From Allokutzneria sp. NRRL B-24872 (GTDB lineage: Bacteria; Actinomycetota; Actinomycetes; Mycobacteriales; Pseudonocardiaceae): a stretch of 64,000 nt of DNA. The stretch lies in assembly GCF_002155965.1 (NCBI RefSeq), contig NZ_MUMH01000028.1, positions 1 to 64,000 on the forward strand, in the 5' to 3' direction. The notes beneath the pieces are model-generated. The model searched no databases. It saw nothing but the letters and a program-made list of their open reading frames with translations, and was not told the origin of the DNA. How positions within the stretch are numbered: position 1 is the first letter of the stretch; every line of letters starts with the position of its first letter. Below are positions 7,289 to 15,029 of this stretch, piece after piece. Both the position numbers and the translations under genes were made by a program.

Positions 7289-8488
7289 TCACCAGGTCAC
7301 AGGCAGTTCTCGGACCCCGTAGAACGGGGCGTCCATGAGGAACTCCAACTCGGCGAAGGCCACGCCGACGCGCAGCCCGGGAGCCCGGCGCACGAGCGTC
7401 CGCAACACCACCTCCAGCTCCAACCGGGCCAGGTGCTGGCCGATGCACTTGTGCATTCCCCAGCCGAAGGTCATGTGGTCGCTCGCGGAGCGGCACACGT
7501 CGAGCCGATCCGCATCAGCGAAGTGCTCGGCGTCGCGGTTGGCCGAGGACAGCGCCAGGATCACGCCGTCCCCCGCCTTGATCAGCTGACCGCCCACCTC
7601 CATGTCGGCGACCGCCGCGCGCACCACGCCGTGCTGGGCGAGCCCCAGGTAGCGCAGCAGCTCGTCGGCGGCGCCCACCGCGCGGTCCGGGTCAGCCACC
7701 AGTTCCGCCCACTGGCCGGGCTGCTCGTGCAGCGCCAGCGCCGAGAGCGCGATCGCGTTGGCGGTGGTCTCGAAGCCGCCGACGAGCAGCAGCACCGACA
7801 TGCCGACGAACTCCTCGCGCGTCAGCTCCCCGGTGCGCAGGTGCCGCACGGCGAGGTGGCTGAGCAGGTCCGTGCCCGGCTCGACCACGCGCTCGGCGAT
7901 CAGCCGGTCCAGGTAGTCCTCCAGTTCCGCGAGCGCGGTCCCCACCTGGTCCGCGGGCAACGAGCGGTCCAGGTGGCGGCGGCTGCGGTCGATGAAGAAC
8001 TCCTGGTCGGACTCAGGAACTCCGAGCAGAAGGCTGATCACCTTGGCGGGCACCGGAACCGACACGTGCCGCACGAGATCGGCGCGCTGCCCGTCGGCGA
8101 ACAGCGCGTCGACGCAGCCGTCAACGATCTCGCTGACGGCGGGGCGCAGCGCCTCCATCCGCGCGGCGCTGAACTCCGCGGCCAGAATCCTGCGGTACTT
8201 CGTGTGCAGCGGCGGATCGGTGACCAGGAAGCTGCCCGGCTTGGCCTCCTTGTCCACCACCGGGCGCAGCTGCGGGAACCCCGGCTTGGCGGGGTCGGAG
8301 CTGAATCGCGCGGGATCGCTGAGCACGCGGCGCACGTCCGCGTAGCGGGTGATCAACCACGCCGTCTGCCCGTGCCGCAACCGCACCGGGGCGACCGGTA
8401 GCTCCGCGCGCAGCCGCTCGTACTCCGCGGGCGGGTCGAACCCCGGGCAGCGGGGCATCGGGAACTTCGGGATCTCGGTGTTCGTCAC
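7289..8488 (-). CDS. Cytochrome P450
   Basis: 399 residues, the usual bacterial class I length. I-helix oxygen-binding motif is GGFETT (237-242), K-helix ExxR is ELLR (276-279), and the heme loop is FGWGMHKCIG with axial Cys348. Soluble, no membrane anchor. Such enzymes hydroxylate or epoxidise small lipophilic substrates using ferredoxin/ferredoxin reductase; none is encoded here. It is divergent from a second P450 across a 73-bp gap, and the two share many positions, suggesting duplication. Overall look is CYP105/107-like, but the subfamily cannot be set by eye. Confidence 0.92.
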   Translation of the reverse strand: MTNTEIPKFPMPRCPGFDPPAEYERLRAELPVAPVRLRHGQTAWLITRYADVRRVLSDPARFSSDPAKPGFPQLRPVVDKEAKPGSFLVTDPPLHTKYRRILAAEFSAARMEALRPAVSEIVDGCVDALFADGQRADLVRHVSVPVPAKVISLLLGVPESDQEFFIDRSRRHLDRSLPADQVGTALAELEDYLDRLIAERVVEPGTDLLSHLAVRHLRTGELTREEFVGMSVLLLVGGFETTANAIALSALALHEQPGQWAELVADPDRAVGAADELLRYLGLAQHGVVRAAVADMEVGGQLIKAGDGVILALSSANRDAEHFADADRLDVCRSASDHMTFGWGMHKCIGQHLARLELEVVLRTLVRRAPGLRVGVAFAELEFLMDAPFYGVRELPVTW

Positions 8489-8561
8489 AACAGCCCTCCT
8501 GCAACGATCCTCACACCGCGCACCGACAACGCCGTCATGGGAAATCTCGCATGATGGCGGG

Positions 8562-9740
8562 GTGGACTACCCGATGCGCCGTGACGATCCGTTCCACCCT
8601 CCGCCCGCCTACACCCAGCTGCGCGCGGAGCTGCCGGTCTCCAAGGTCCGGCTGCGCAACGGTCAACAGGTCTGGTTCGTGACGCGCCAAGCGGATGCCA
8701 AGGTGGTGCTCAGCGACCCCGCGTTCAGCTCGGTGCCCAACACCCCCGGCTATCCCGCGATCCGCCCGCTGCCGGAGGGGCCACCGCCGCCCGGCGTCTT
8801 CCTCGCCATGGACCCACCCGACCACACCCGCCTGCGCCGCATGCTGACCGGCGAGTTCACCGTGAAGCGGATGGCCGCGCTGCGCCCGGTGATCGACAAG
8901 GTGATCGCCGACTGCCTCGCCGACTTGACCGCCGTCGACGGCCCGGTCGACCTCGTCGAGGTCTTCGCCCGTCCCGTGCCGTCGCTGGTGATCTGCGAGC
9001 TGCTGGGCGTCCCGCACTCCGACCGCGAGTTCTTCAACGAGCGCAGTCAGGTCCAGCTCGACCGCGCCGCGCCCGCCGCTTCCGTCGCCCAGGCCGTGGA
9101 GGACCTGCGCGCCTACCTCGACGGCCTGTGCCGCGCGAAGACCTCATCGCCCGGCGACGATCTGCTCAGTCGCCTTGTCGTGCAACGGGTTCGCACCGGC
9201 GAGCTGACGCACGAAGAGCTCGTCGGCATCGCCCGCCTGCTCCTCGTCGCGGGGCACGAGACCACCGCGAACATGATCGGCCTCAGCGTGCTGACCCTGC
9301 TGACGCAACGCTCGCGCTGGGAGGAGCTGTGCGCCGACCCCGGCCTCGTGCCCGGCGCCGTCGAGGAGCTGCTGCGGTTCTCCAGCGTCGTGCAGCAGGG
9401 CGTCGCGCGCGCCGTCGTGGCCGACGTTTCCGTTGGGGGACAAGCGATGCGGCCCGGTGACGGAGTGCTCGTCGCGCTCGCGTCCGCCGACCGCGACGAG
9501 GCGGTGTTCGCCGCTCCCGACACCCTCGACCTGCACCGCACCGCCAACCGCCACATCGCTTTCGGCTTCGGCGTGCACCAGTGCCTCGGCCAGATGCTCG
9601 CCCGCGCCGAACTGACCGCGTCCCTGACCGCCCTCACCCAGGCCGTCCCCGACCTCCGCCTGGCCATCGACCTCGCCGACGTCGAGTTCCGCCCCGACAT
9701 GGCCGTCTACGGCATCTCCGCCCTCCCCATCACCACCTGA
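8562..9740 (+). CDS. Cytochrome P450
   Basis: 392 residues from GTG 8562 (ATG 8574 is an equally plausible start). Motifs: AGHETT (230-235) in the I-helix, EELLR with ExxR at 269-272, heme loop FGFGVHQCLG with Cys341. Its N-terminal half (PAYTQLRAELPVSKVRLRNG) parallels that of the divergent neighbour, consistent with paralogy. No redox partner gene is adjacent. The TGA stop forms the first three bases of a TGAACGAGTCATTCA repeat, the start of the cluster downstream. Confidence 0.92.
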   Translation: MDYPMRRDDPFHPPPAYTQLRAELPVSKVRLRNGQQVWFVTRQADAKVVLSDPAFSSVPNTPGYPAIRPLPEGPPPPGVFLAMDPPDHTRLRRMLTGEFTVKRMAALRPVIDKVIADCLADLTAVDGPVDLVEVFARPVPSLVICELLGVPHSDREFFNERSQVQLDRAAPAASVAQAVEDLRAYLDGLCRAKTSSPGDDLLSRLVVQRVRTGELTHEELVGIARLLLVAGHETTANMIGLSVLTLLTQRSRWEELCADPGLVPGAVEELLRFSSVVQQGVARAVVADVSVGGQAMRPGDGVLVALASADRDEAVFAAPDTLDLHRTANRHIAFGFGVHQCLGQMLARAELTASLTALTQAVPDLRLAIDLADVEFRPDMAVYGISALPITT

Positions 9741-9932
9741 ACGAGTCATTCACTCCGTTCAACGTGCTGAATGAGTCATTGAGGTGGTGGGGCGGCCTGA
9801 ATGACTCGTTCAGCACGTTGAACCACATGAACGAGTCATTCAGGTGGATGGAGCCCTGAACGGGTCGTTTGGGTACTTGAACGCACTGAACGACCCGTTC
9901 AGTGCGTTCAACGCACCAAACGGGTCGTTCAG
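9738..9932. repeat. Tandem cluster of TGAAYGAnTCRTTCA palindromes
   Basis: Seven copies or near-copies of a 15-bp imperfect palindrome: 9738-9752, 9768-9782, 9798-9812, 9828-9842, 9857-9871, 9887-9901 and 9918-9932. Start-to-start spacing is 30 bp throughout (29 once, 31 once), close to three helical turns. The first three variants use TGAATGA/TGAACGA cores, the last three an ACGGGTCGTT or ACGACCCGTT core. They fill the gap between the convergent P450 and LacI-type genes. Similar units occur at 44221-44265. Confidence 0.85.
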
Positions 9933-9936
9933 GGCT

Positions 9937-11034
9937 TTAAGAGGACGGCGGCGGTGGGGCGGTTGAGGCGCGCACGACGAGGGTCGGTGGCGGGTCAGTG
10001 ATCATCACGCGGCTGGGCTTCTCGCCGCTGAGCGAGTTGAGCAGCATCTGCGCGGCGCGGCGGCCGAGTTCGCGTTGCGGTGTCTGCACGGTGGTCAGCG
10101 GCGGGTTGGTGTGCTCGGCGACGATGTGCTCGTCGATGGCGATCACGGAGAGGTCGCCGGGCACGGTCAGGCCGAGCTCGTGGATCGCGCTGAGCGTGCC
10201 GAGCGCGCTGATCAGGTTGGCCACCACGAGAGCTGTCGGGCGCTCGGCCTCGGCGACGTCGAGGATCGCGCGCGCCGCGGCTTGGCCGCCGGTCCAGTGG
10301 AAGCCGCCGTCGGCGATCCACTCGGGGCGCACGGGCAGCCCGTGCTCGCGCATGGCGGCGGCGAAGCCCTCCTGGCGGCGCAGTCCGGTGTCGGTGCGCA
10401 GCGGCCCGCTGACGTGGCCGATGCGGCGGTGCCCCAGTTCGACGAGGTGGTCCACCATCACGGCGACGTTGCGCTGCTCGTCCATGACCACGGAGGCGGG
10501 GTAGCTCGGAGTGCCGCGCTGCACGAGCACCATCGGCAGCCGCTCGCGCTCGGCCCACTCCTGCACGTGCGGGTCGTCCATGCTGGCGAAGGCCACCAGG
10601 ATGCCGTCGACGCGCCCTTCGAGCCCGAGGCGCTCGTAGCTGATGCCCGCCCCCTCACCCGCGCCCGCACCGGCCTCGACCAGCATCAGCGTGTACTCCT
10701 GCTCGGCGGCGACCTCCTGCACGCCGCGCAGGATCTGGGTGAAGCCGAAGTTGTCCAGGTCGGGCACGAGCAGCCCGATCGCCTGCTGGCGCTGCAACCG
10801 CAGCGCGCGGGCCTGCTGGTTGGGGCGGTAGCCGAGCTTCTCCGCCGCGTCGAGCACGCGCTGCCGGGTCTCCGCCCGGTACGGCATGTCCTGCCCGCGC
10901 AGCAGCCTCGACGCCGTGGAGACGTCCACTCCTGCCGCCGCCGCGACCTCGCGCAGCGTCGGACGTCCCCGCCGCACCGCCGGAGTCGCGACGCGATCGC
11001 CTTCCGGACGGTCGGCCGCTGAACTCGTGCCCAC
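9937..11034 (-). CDS. LacI-family transcriptional regulator
   Basis: 365 residues from GTG 11034. N-terminal helix-turn-helix TLREVAAAAGVDVSTASRLL (26-45) and hinge, then a periplasmic-binding-protein-like sugar-binding domain (about 85-350) with VDGILVAF, GHRRIGHVSG and the late LTTVQTPQRELGRRAAQMLL segment. It would bind an operator and be released or activated by a small ligand. The first 20 residues before the HTH are an unusual extension. No sugar operon is adjacent, so the target is unknown. The Shine-Dalgarno AGGGGGT is in the 3' arm of a hairpin just upstream (11041-11080). Confidence 0.9.
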   Translation of the reverse strand: MGTSSAADRPEGDRVATPAVRRGRPTLREVAAAAGVDVSTASRLLRGQDMPYRAETRQRVLDAAEKLGYRPNQQARALRLQRQQAIGLLVPDLDNFGFTQILRGVQEVAAEQEYTLMLVEAGAGAGEGAGISYERLGLEGRVDGILVAFASMDDPHVQEWAERERLPMVLVQRGTPSYPASVVMDEQRNVAVMVDHLVELGHRRIGHVSGPLRTDTGLRRQEGFAAAMREHGLPVRPEWIADGGFHWTGGQAAARAILDVAEAERPTALVVANLISALGTLSAIHELGLTVPGDLSVIAIDEHIVAEHTNPPLTTVQTPQRELGRRAAQMLLNSLSGEKPSRVMITDPPPTLVVRASTAPPPPSS

Positions 11035-11384
11035 TTCTCAACCCCCTAGACGGCGCCGAACCGGTGCCACTCTAGGGGGTAGTTCAAGTCGCTCACCGAA
11101 TCGAAAACGCGATCACTCGGATGGCTGCCCGACAATCGGTGTTGCATTCCAAAGACAGGCACAACATGGTCACAAGCTGGTCAAACATCCGGACATGCGA
11201 ACGCGGCAACGGTCACGGACTTTCGGATTCCCCCCGAATCCGACTCACGTCCGTGCCCGTGCCGCGTCTCCCCTTGTACTGCTTCCCCCGGCCCCCGCGG
11301 GTGAAGGTGCGACCCCTCGGCGCACCCCGTCCCGCTGAGGAAAATCCTGCCGGAGCCGCGCACCCCCAACATCGGGAGAAACCC
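11035..11384. other. 350-bp gap: LacI leader plus non-coding sequence
   Basis: Holds the leader of the leftward LacI gene, including the hairpin at 11041-11080. A 7-bp stem CGGATTC/GAATCCG with a CCCCC loop lies near 11224-11242. Next to 11350-11400 are C- and G-runs (CACCCCC ... GGGGGTG) that could terminate the leftward ceramidase-like operon. No coding sequence with normal codon usage was seen. Confidence 0.5.
11041..11080 (-). promoter_or_regulatory. Hairpin sequestering the Shine-Dalgarno of the LacI-type gene
   Basis: ACCCCCTAGA (11041-11050) pairs perfectly with TCTAGGGGGT (11071-11080); inside is a second near-perfect GGCRCC/GGTGCC pairing around a 5-nt loop. In the leftward mRNA the AGGGGGT that would serve GTG 11034 is in the closing arm, 8-9 nt before the start codon. 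It could be a translational switch or, as DNA, an operator dyad for autoregulation. Confidence 0.55.
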
Positions 11385-12053
11385 CTAAACCTCGGGGGTG
11401 AGTTCACGGGCGCGCACCACAGCGGCCCGTCCCACCAGGTACAACACGACCGCGTTGAAGCTGTGCCAGAGGAAGTGGGTGCCCGGGGTGAAGGTGGGGC
11501 AGACCGCGATGTCGACCGAGCGCAGCGTCAGCGAGACCGCGAACGCACCCGTGGCCGCGCCGAACCAGAGCCGGTAGCGCACCAGGGCTGGGTCCTTGCT
11601 CACCGAGAGCGCGATCGTGAAGACGGCGAGCCCGATGAGCGCCGGGAAGTACGACGCCGAACCCTCTCCGCCGGTCACCCACGCCATCAGCGCGTTGAAC
11701 AGCGCGAAACCGGGCGCTCCGAGCCAGGCCAGCGACCAGCGCACGCCGTAGAACCAGTGCAGGAAGCACACGACGTAGACGTGGATGAACACCGCGATGA
11801 AGAAGACGTCGAGGAACTGCGCCCAGCCGGTCGCGATCGTGTGGAAAGCACCGCTGCCGAGGCCGATCAGCGCGAGCAGGACGGCGAGCCCGTAGAGGCT
11901 GCCCGGCCGCGCGGGCGCGGTCTTGCGCACCGCCAGCCACAGCGCGATCGCGGCGACGATGAACGCCAGGTTGCTGAGCGCGTTGAGCGGTTCGGCCAGC
12001 AGGCCGGGCTCGGTGCGCTCGCAGTAGTCGTCGATGTAGTCGGTCCAGGCCAT
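11385..12053 (-). CDS. Ceramidase-like (CREST-superfamily) membrane hydrolase
   Basis: 222 residues, about seven hydrophobic segments. The metal-binding pattern of alkaline ceramidases and relatives is visible: N-terminal DYCE (9-12), Ser67-x3-His71 (GSGAFHT), Asp82 (FLDV) and His193-x3-His197 (HFLWH). In that family the zinc site hydrolyses an amide bond in a lipid. The start ATG 12053 lies 16 bp after the upstream stop, so it is the third gene of a coupled operon. Substrate is unknown; free ceramide is unlikely in this group, so an acyl-amide lipid or a related intramembrane reaction is inferred. Confidence 0.7.
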   Translation of the reverse strand: MAWTDYIDDYCERTEPGLLAEPLNALSNLAFIVAAIALWLAVRKTAPARPGSLYGLAVLLALIGLGSGAFHTIATGWAQFLDVFFIAVFIHVYVVCFLHWFYGVRWSLAWLGAPGFALFNALMAWVTGGEGSASYFPALIGLAVFTIALSVSKDPALVRYRLWFGAATGAFAVSLTLRSVDIAVCPTFTPGTHFLWHSFNAVVLYLVGRAAVVRARELTPEV

Positions 12054-12069
12054 CGAGCCCCCAGGTGTG

Positions 12070-12609
12070 TCAGCCCTGCCCCACAGCGGTCCGCTGGACG
12101 CCGACCGCGACGCGGATGGAGCGTAGGTCCACGCCCCGGTGCGTCGCGTGCAGGAGGGCTTGCGGGGAGAAGACCGAGGCGCAGCAGTCGGCGACGCGGT
12201 CAGCCAGCTCGTGCCGGGGCACGTACAGGTAGCCGCTGCTGATGCCTTCGAAGGTGGTGCCGTGGCCGCCGAATGCGCTGGCGCGCACCGCCACCAGCCC
12301 GCCGGGGCCGACGAGCCGGTCGAACTCGGCGCACAGCGCCGCCGCCAGCTCGTCCTCGACGCCGGTCGCCCTGATCTCCTTGCCAGCCGATTCCGACCAG
12401 GTCAGCAGCTCCGGGTAGCTCGTCGGCGGCGGCACTCCGAGCCGGTCGAGCACGGAGGTGAGCACCTCCTCCAGCGCGGTCGCCGGGACGCAGAAGAACG
12501 CGGGAACGCCGAAGCCCTGCCTGCGCAGCGCCGCCTGGCGGGCGAAGCGGTGCCCCACCACCGACGGGTCGAGCAGGGCTGGCAGGTCGGCGGTGACCAG
12601 CCGGGGCAT
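12070..12609 (-). CDS. Stand-alone fragment of a PEP-synthase-type ATP-binding domain
   Basis: 179 residues from ATG 12609, which overlaps the previous stop (TGATG). The sequence follows the first half of the PPDK/PEP-synthase N-terminal domain: GHRFARQAALRRQGFGVPAF at the start, VAVRASAFGG...TFEGISSGYLYV in the middle and VAVGVQRTAVGQG at the end. Full proteins continue for more than 100 residues with the rest of the ATP-grasp site plus the phospho-His and PEP domains; here the reading stops and no continuation is visible in other frames before the next gene at 12053. It is probably not a catalyst on its own. Confidence 0.6.
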   Translation of the reverse strand: MPRLVTADLPALLDPSVVGHRFARQAALRRQGFGVPAFFCVPATALEEVLTSVLDRLGVPPPTSYPELLTWSESAGKEIRATGVEDELAAALCAEFDRLVGPGGLVAVRASAFGGHGTTFEGISSGYLYVPRHELADRVADCCASVFSPQALLHATHRGVDLRSIRVAVGVQRTAVGQG

Positions 12610-13274
12610 CAGGCGACCCGCGCGGCGTCGCGCCGCAGGCACCCGCTCGCCGCGAACCAGTCGAAGCGCACCCGGCCGACCTCGGCGCCCGCCTGGTCGG
12701 CGATGCGCACCTCACGCCCGACCCGGCCGGACTCCGGCACGCGGGTCAGGGTGAGCGGGCGCCTGCCGGGCAGACCCCTGTGCAGCTCGGCGCGCATCCC
12801 GAGCAGCGGCGGGGCTTCCTGCCGGTAGCCGGGATCGCCCAGCGCCACCGCGAAGCGCAGTGCCGCGTCCAGCAGTTCGTCGAGGCCGAGCACCCTGTTC
12901 TCCGCCAGCGCCTCGTCATCCCTCGGCGCTCCGGAGAGCTCGACCTCGACCGCGCCCGTGCAGGCGACCAGCCCGTCCTGCACCGCGCGCACGTCCCACA
13001 CCGGCTCGTCGACCAAGCGTGCGCGCAGCTCCACGGGACGCCGCGGGTTCCACGGGCGGCGCATCCGCAGATCGAGCAGCAGCCGCCGCGTGACCAGCCC
13101 GTCGAAGTCGGCGCCGCACACCCCTCGCACCAGGTCCAGCAGCCCCCTGCCGACCGGGGCGAGCCCCGCGCACGGCACCGCGGCGACCCAGTCGGCCCCA
13201 TCCGGTTCGGGCAGTCCGCCCAGTGGTGTCACGGTCTTCGGTTCGTCGCGAAACCTTTCCAGTACCGACGTCAT
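12609..13274 (-). CDS. Unrecognised protein, first gene of the PEP-fragment/CREST operon
   Basis: 221 residues from ATG 13274. Two alternating beta-rich stretches (WNPRRPVELRARLVDEPVWD, then RRPLTLTRVPESGR... GAEVGRVRFDWF) surround a helical centre, which vaguely recalls a double hot-dog layout, but no diagnostic residues are seen and I do not assign a function. Its stop overlaps the next start. The inverted repeat at 13281-13319 lies immediately upstream and covers the probable promoter/leader. Context links it to an ATP-binding fragment and a lipid-hydrolase-like membrane protein. Confidence 0.65.
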   Translation of the reverse strand: MTSVLERFRDEPKTVTPLGGLPEPDGADWVAAVPCAGLAPVGRGLLDLVRGVCGADFDGLVTRRLLLDLRMRRPWNPRRPVELRARLVDEPVWDVRAVQDGLVACTGAVEVELSGAPRDDEALAENRVLGLDELLDAALRFAVALGDPGYRQEAPPLLGMRAELHRGLPGRRPLTLTRVPESGRVGREVRIADQAGAEVGRVRFDWFAASGCLRRDAARVA

Positions 13275-13887
13275 CCCTGCCCCCAGGTCATGAACGAATT
13301 TGTAGGTTATGACCTGGGGTGGACGAGTCAACAGAGCGCTCTCCCAGCGCGTTTGACGGTCTTTATGCTGATTCTGTCCATCCTTCGCTGGACGCACTTG
13401 TGCAATTGCTGAACCAGACTGGCGAATGCGGTTGAACGGGCAGTTCGGACCGCGTCGCCCGAGCCGCCCCCACGCGTGCGGGGTGTCCGGTTCAGGGGGT
13501 GTCGAATCGTTATTTCCGCTGGCTGGGTGTGCGTTCGCCGAAAACTTCCCACCCGCTGAAATCCCGCGCCGTGGTCTTTTCGGTTCCGCGTCGCCTTCCG
13601 CGTCAACCTGGCACGTGCAACTCCGGCTCGACAGACCTTCGAAGCGCCTGGGAGCAACCCGTGCGCCCGAACGCCCTAGCCGCGCGCTCGACGTTGAGGC
13701 ATCGTCCCGGCCCCGGGGAATGCCAGAACATTTCCGCCTGGCACGGGGCCAGCGAGAGCCGTGCGCCGACGATAACCGCGGGCGTCGGGTCGTCGTCGAG
13801 AAGGCCGAGGTCGTTGGTGTCCCAGGGCGAGGTCGGAGACCGGGTTCGCACGACCGCCGAGACCGTGCGGGCGCACGCGCGTGCGTG
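13275..13887. other. 613-bp gap without a convincing gene
   Basis: Contains the inverted repeat at 13281-13319, an AT-richer stretch near 13360-13420, and then atypical sequence. A rightward open frame from 13426 joins the toxin gene but reads as low-quality Arg/Pro/Ser-rich sequence. A leftward frame of about 77 codons (from about 13848 to 13616) has decent third-position GC but no recognisable family. This could be decayed coding DNA or the toxin leader. Confidence 0.4.
13281..13319. promoter_or_regulatory. 11-bp perfect inverted repeat upstream of the CREST operon
   Basis: CCCCAGGTCAT (13281-13291) and ATGACCTGGGG (13309-13319) are separated by 17 AT-rich bases, ending 6 bp before ATG 13274 in the leftward direction. 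The position suits an operator over the promoter/start region; in RNA it would also fold over the G-rich Shine-Dalgarno. Confidence 0.55.
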
Positions 13888-14472
13888 ATGGCGGCACAAG
13901 AACTGGCCATTGCCGTTCGGGACGTTCTCGCGGTCGCGATGAGCGGATGTGCGCCGGAGTACCACGCGGGCGCGGTCGGGGCGCTCGCTGACACCGCGTC
14001 CAGGATCGGCGCGGCCGCGGAGTTCGCGGAAGCCATCAGCGCGGCCTTGAGCGCATTCGCCGATCGGATGGGACACGGTGGAGGTGGATCAACGATCCAT
14101 GCCGTGGCTCCCGCCTCTTCCCGACTGCCTGTGGGGACCTGGAAGGGAAAGACGGCGACCGAGCACGTTCTCAGCGGTGGCGTCGGCATCGGTCGAGATC
14201 CAGGGGGCAGCAAGCGAATGCCGATCCGGGTCGTGGACACCGCCGAGGAACTGCACGCGATCTTCAAGGCACTGTCGTCGGGCGCGTCGCTGGTGGACAA
14301 GCCCCGGTACAAGGGGCTGTTCTACCGGCTCCCGGACGGCACCACGATCGCGTACCGCACCAAGAGCCAGAGCGGCGGGGACAATGATCCGACGCTCGAT
14401 CTCGGGGTGCCCGGGGATGTGCGGGTCCTGCTGAAAATCCACATCGATCACGACGGGAAGGAAGGCCAGTGA
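13888..14472 (+). CDS. Candidate polymorphic toxin, small secreted-effector type
   Basis: 194 residues from ATG 13888 (GTG 13885 also possible). The N-terminal 60 residues are a helical leader (ELAIAVRDVL ... AISAALSAFADR) like the short leader domains of actinobacterial toxins; a Gly-rich hinge GHGGGGS (63-68) follows. The C-terminal 80 residues are compact: DKPRYKGLFYRLPDGTT, AYRTKSQSGG and LLKIHIDHDG. The R-L-P-D-G-T ... S-x-S-G-G ... K-I-H-I sequence recalls small RNase-type (BECR fold) toxin tips, by inference. Its stop overlaps the next start as GTGA, and that gene looks like an immunity protein. No good Shine-Dalgarno is visible, so the true start is uncertain. Confidence 0.55.
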   Translation: MAAQELAIAVRDVLAVAMSGCAPEYHAGAVGALADTASRIGAAAEFAEAISAALSAFADRMGHGGGGSTIHAVAPASSRLPVGTWKGKTATEHVLSGGVGIGRDPGGSKRMPIRVVDTAEELHAIFKALSSGASLVDKPRYKGLFYRLPDGTTIAYRTKSQSGGDNDPTLDLGVPGDVRVLLKIHIDHDGKEGQ

Positions 14473-14804
14473 ACTACGACGACCTGAGGGACTACGCGCG
14501 GGAATCGCTCAAGTTCGACTGGATGTCGTTGGTGGACTTCGTTTCCGTCGTGCAGCAGTCCGGTCCGGATGCCAGGGGTGTCGAGGGCGTCCGACGTGCG
14601 GCCGCGGGTGCCGCGCAGCTGGTCCGGGACGAGGTGATCGTCCCCGGCGACATCGGCGACAACGGGTTCGAGCCGTGGCCCAGCACCCCGGAGGAGTCAG
14701 CGGCTCGGATCGAGAGCGAAGCCGACGAGGCGGTTGTGAACGGTGACGACTTGGACACCGGCGACATCGCTTGGTTCACCGCTCCGGAGCACGTGCGCCG
14801 CTGA
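14469..14804 (+). CDS. Candidate immunity protein for the adjacent toxin
   Basis: 111 residues from GTG 14469, translationally coupled to the toxin (GTGA). Acidic, soluble, no signal. Motifs shared with the second copy downstream include FDW near residue 17, AAQLVRD, VPGDIGDNGFEPW and GDIAWFTAPE. The GD-I-G-D-x-G-FEPW pattern occurs in small actinobacterial proteins often found next to toxins. A cytoplasmic protein binding and blocking the toxin is the natural reading, but it rests on context. Confidence 0.65.
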   Translation: MNYDDLRDYARESLKFDWMSLVDFVSVVQQSGPDARGVEGVRRAAAGAAQLVRDEVIVPGDIGDNGFEPWPSTPEESAARIESEADEAVVNGDDLDTGDIAWFTAPEHVRR

Positions 14805-15029
14805 GAGATGGGCGACCGGTCGCGGGGCCCAGCTGGGACGCTGAGGGCCTCTCATTTCCACGCTTCCCCTTGCGGGTACTTCCCTCGCGGGCCAAGTGCT
14901 CCAAACGGGAGGGTGTGGGGCTTTTTCGCAGTACCCGTGCAATCGGCGTCACCAGCTGAGCGATGCTCACAGTAGGGCTCGGGTGTGCGGGCGTCGCCTG
15001 CTTTGAGCGAGACGTGAAGGAGATGACGG

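Noticed and set aside
9738-9932. CRISPR array
   Set aside because: The 15-bp units are palindromic, spacers are only about 15 bp and related to one another, and no cas gene is present.
13426-13887. In-frame N-terminal extension of the toxin candidate
   Set aside because: Continuous frame but Arg/Pro/Ser-rich with poor coding character and no known leader; start placed at 13885-13888.
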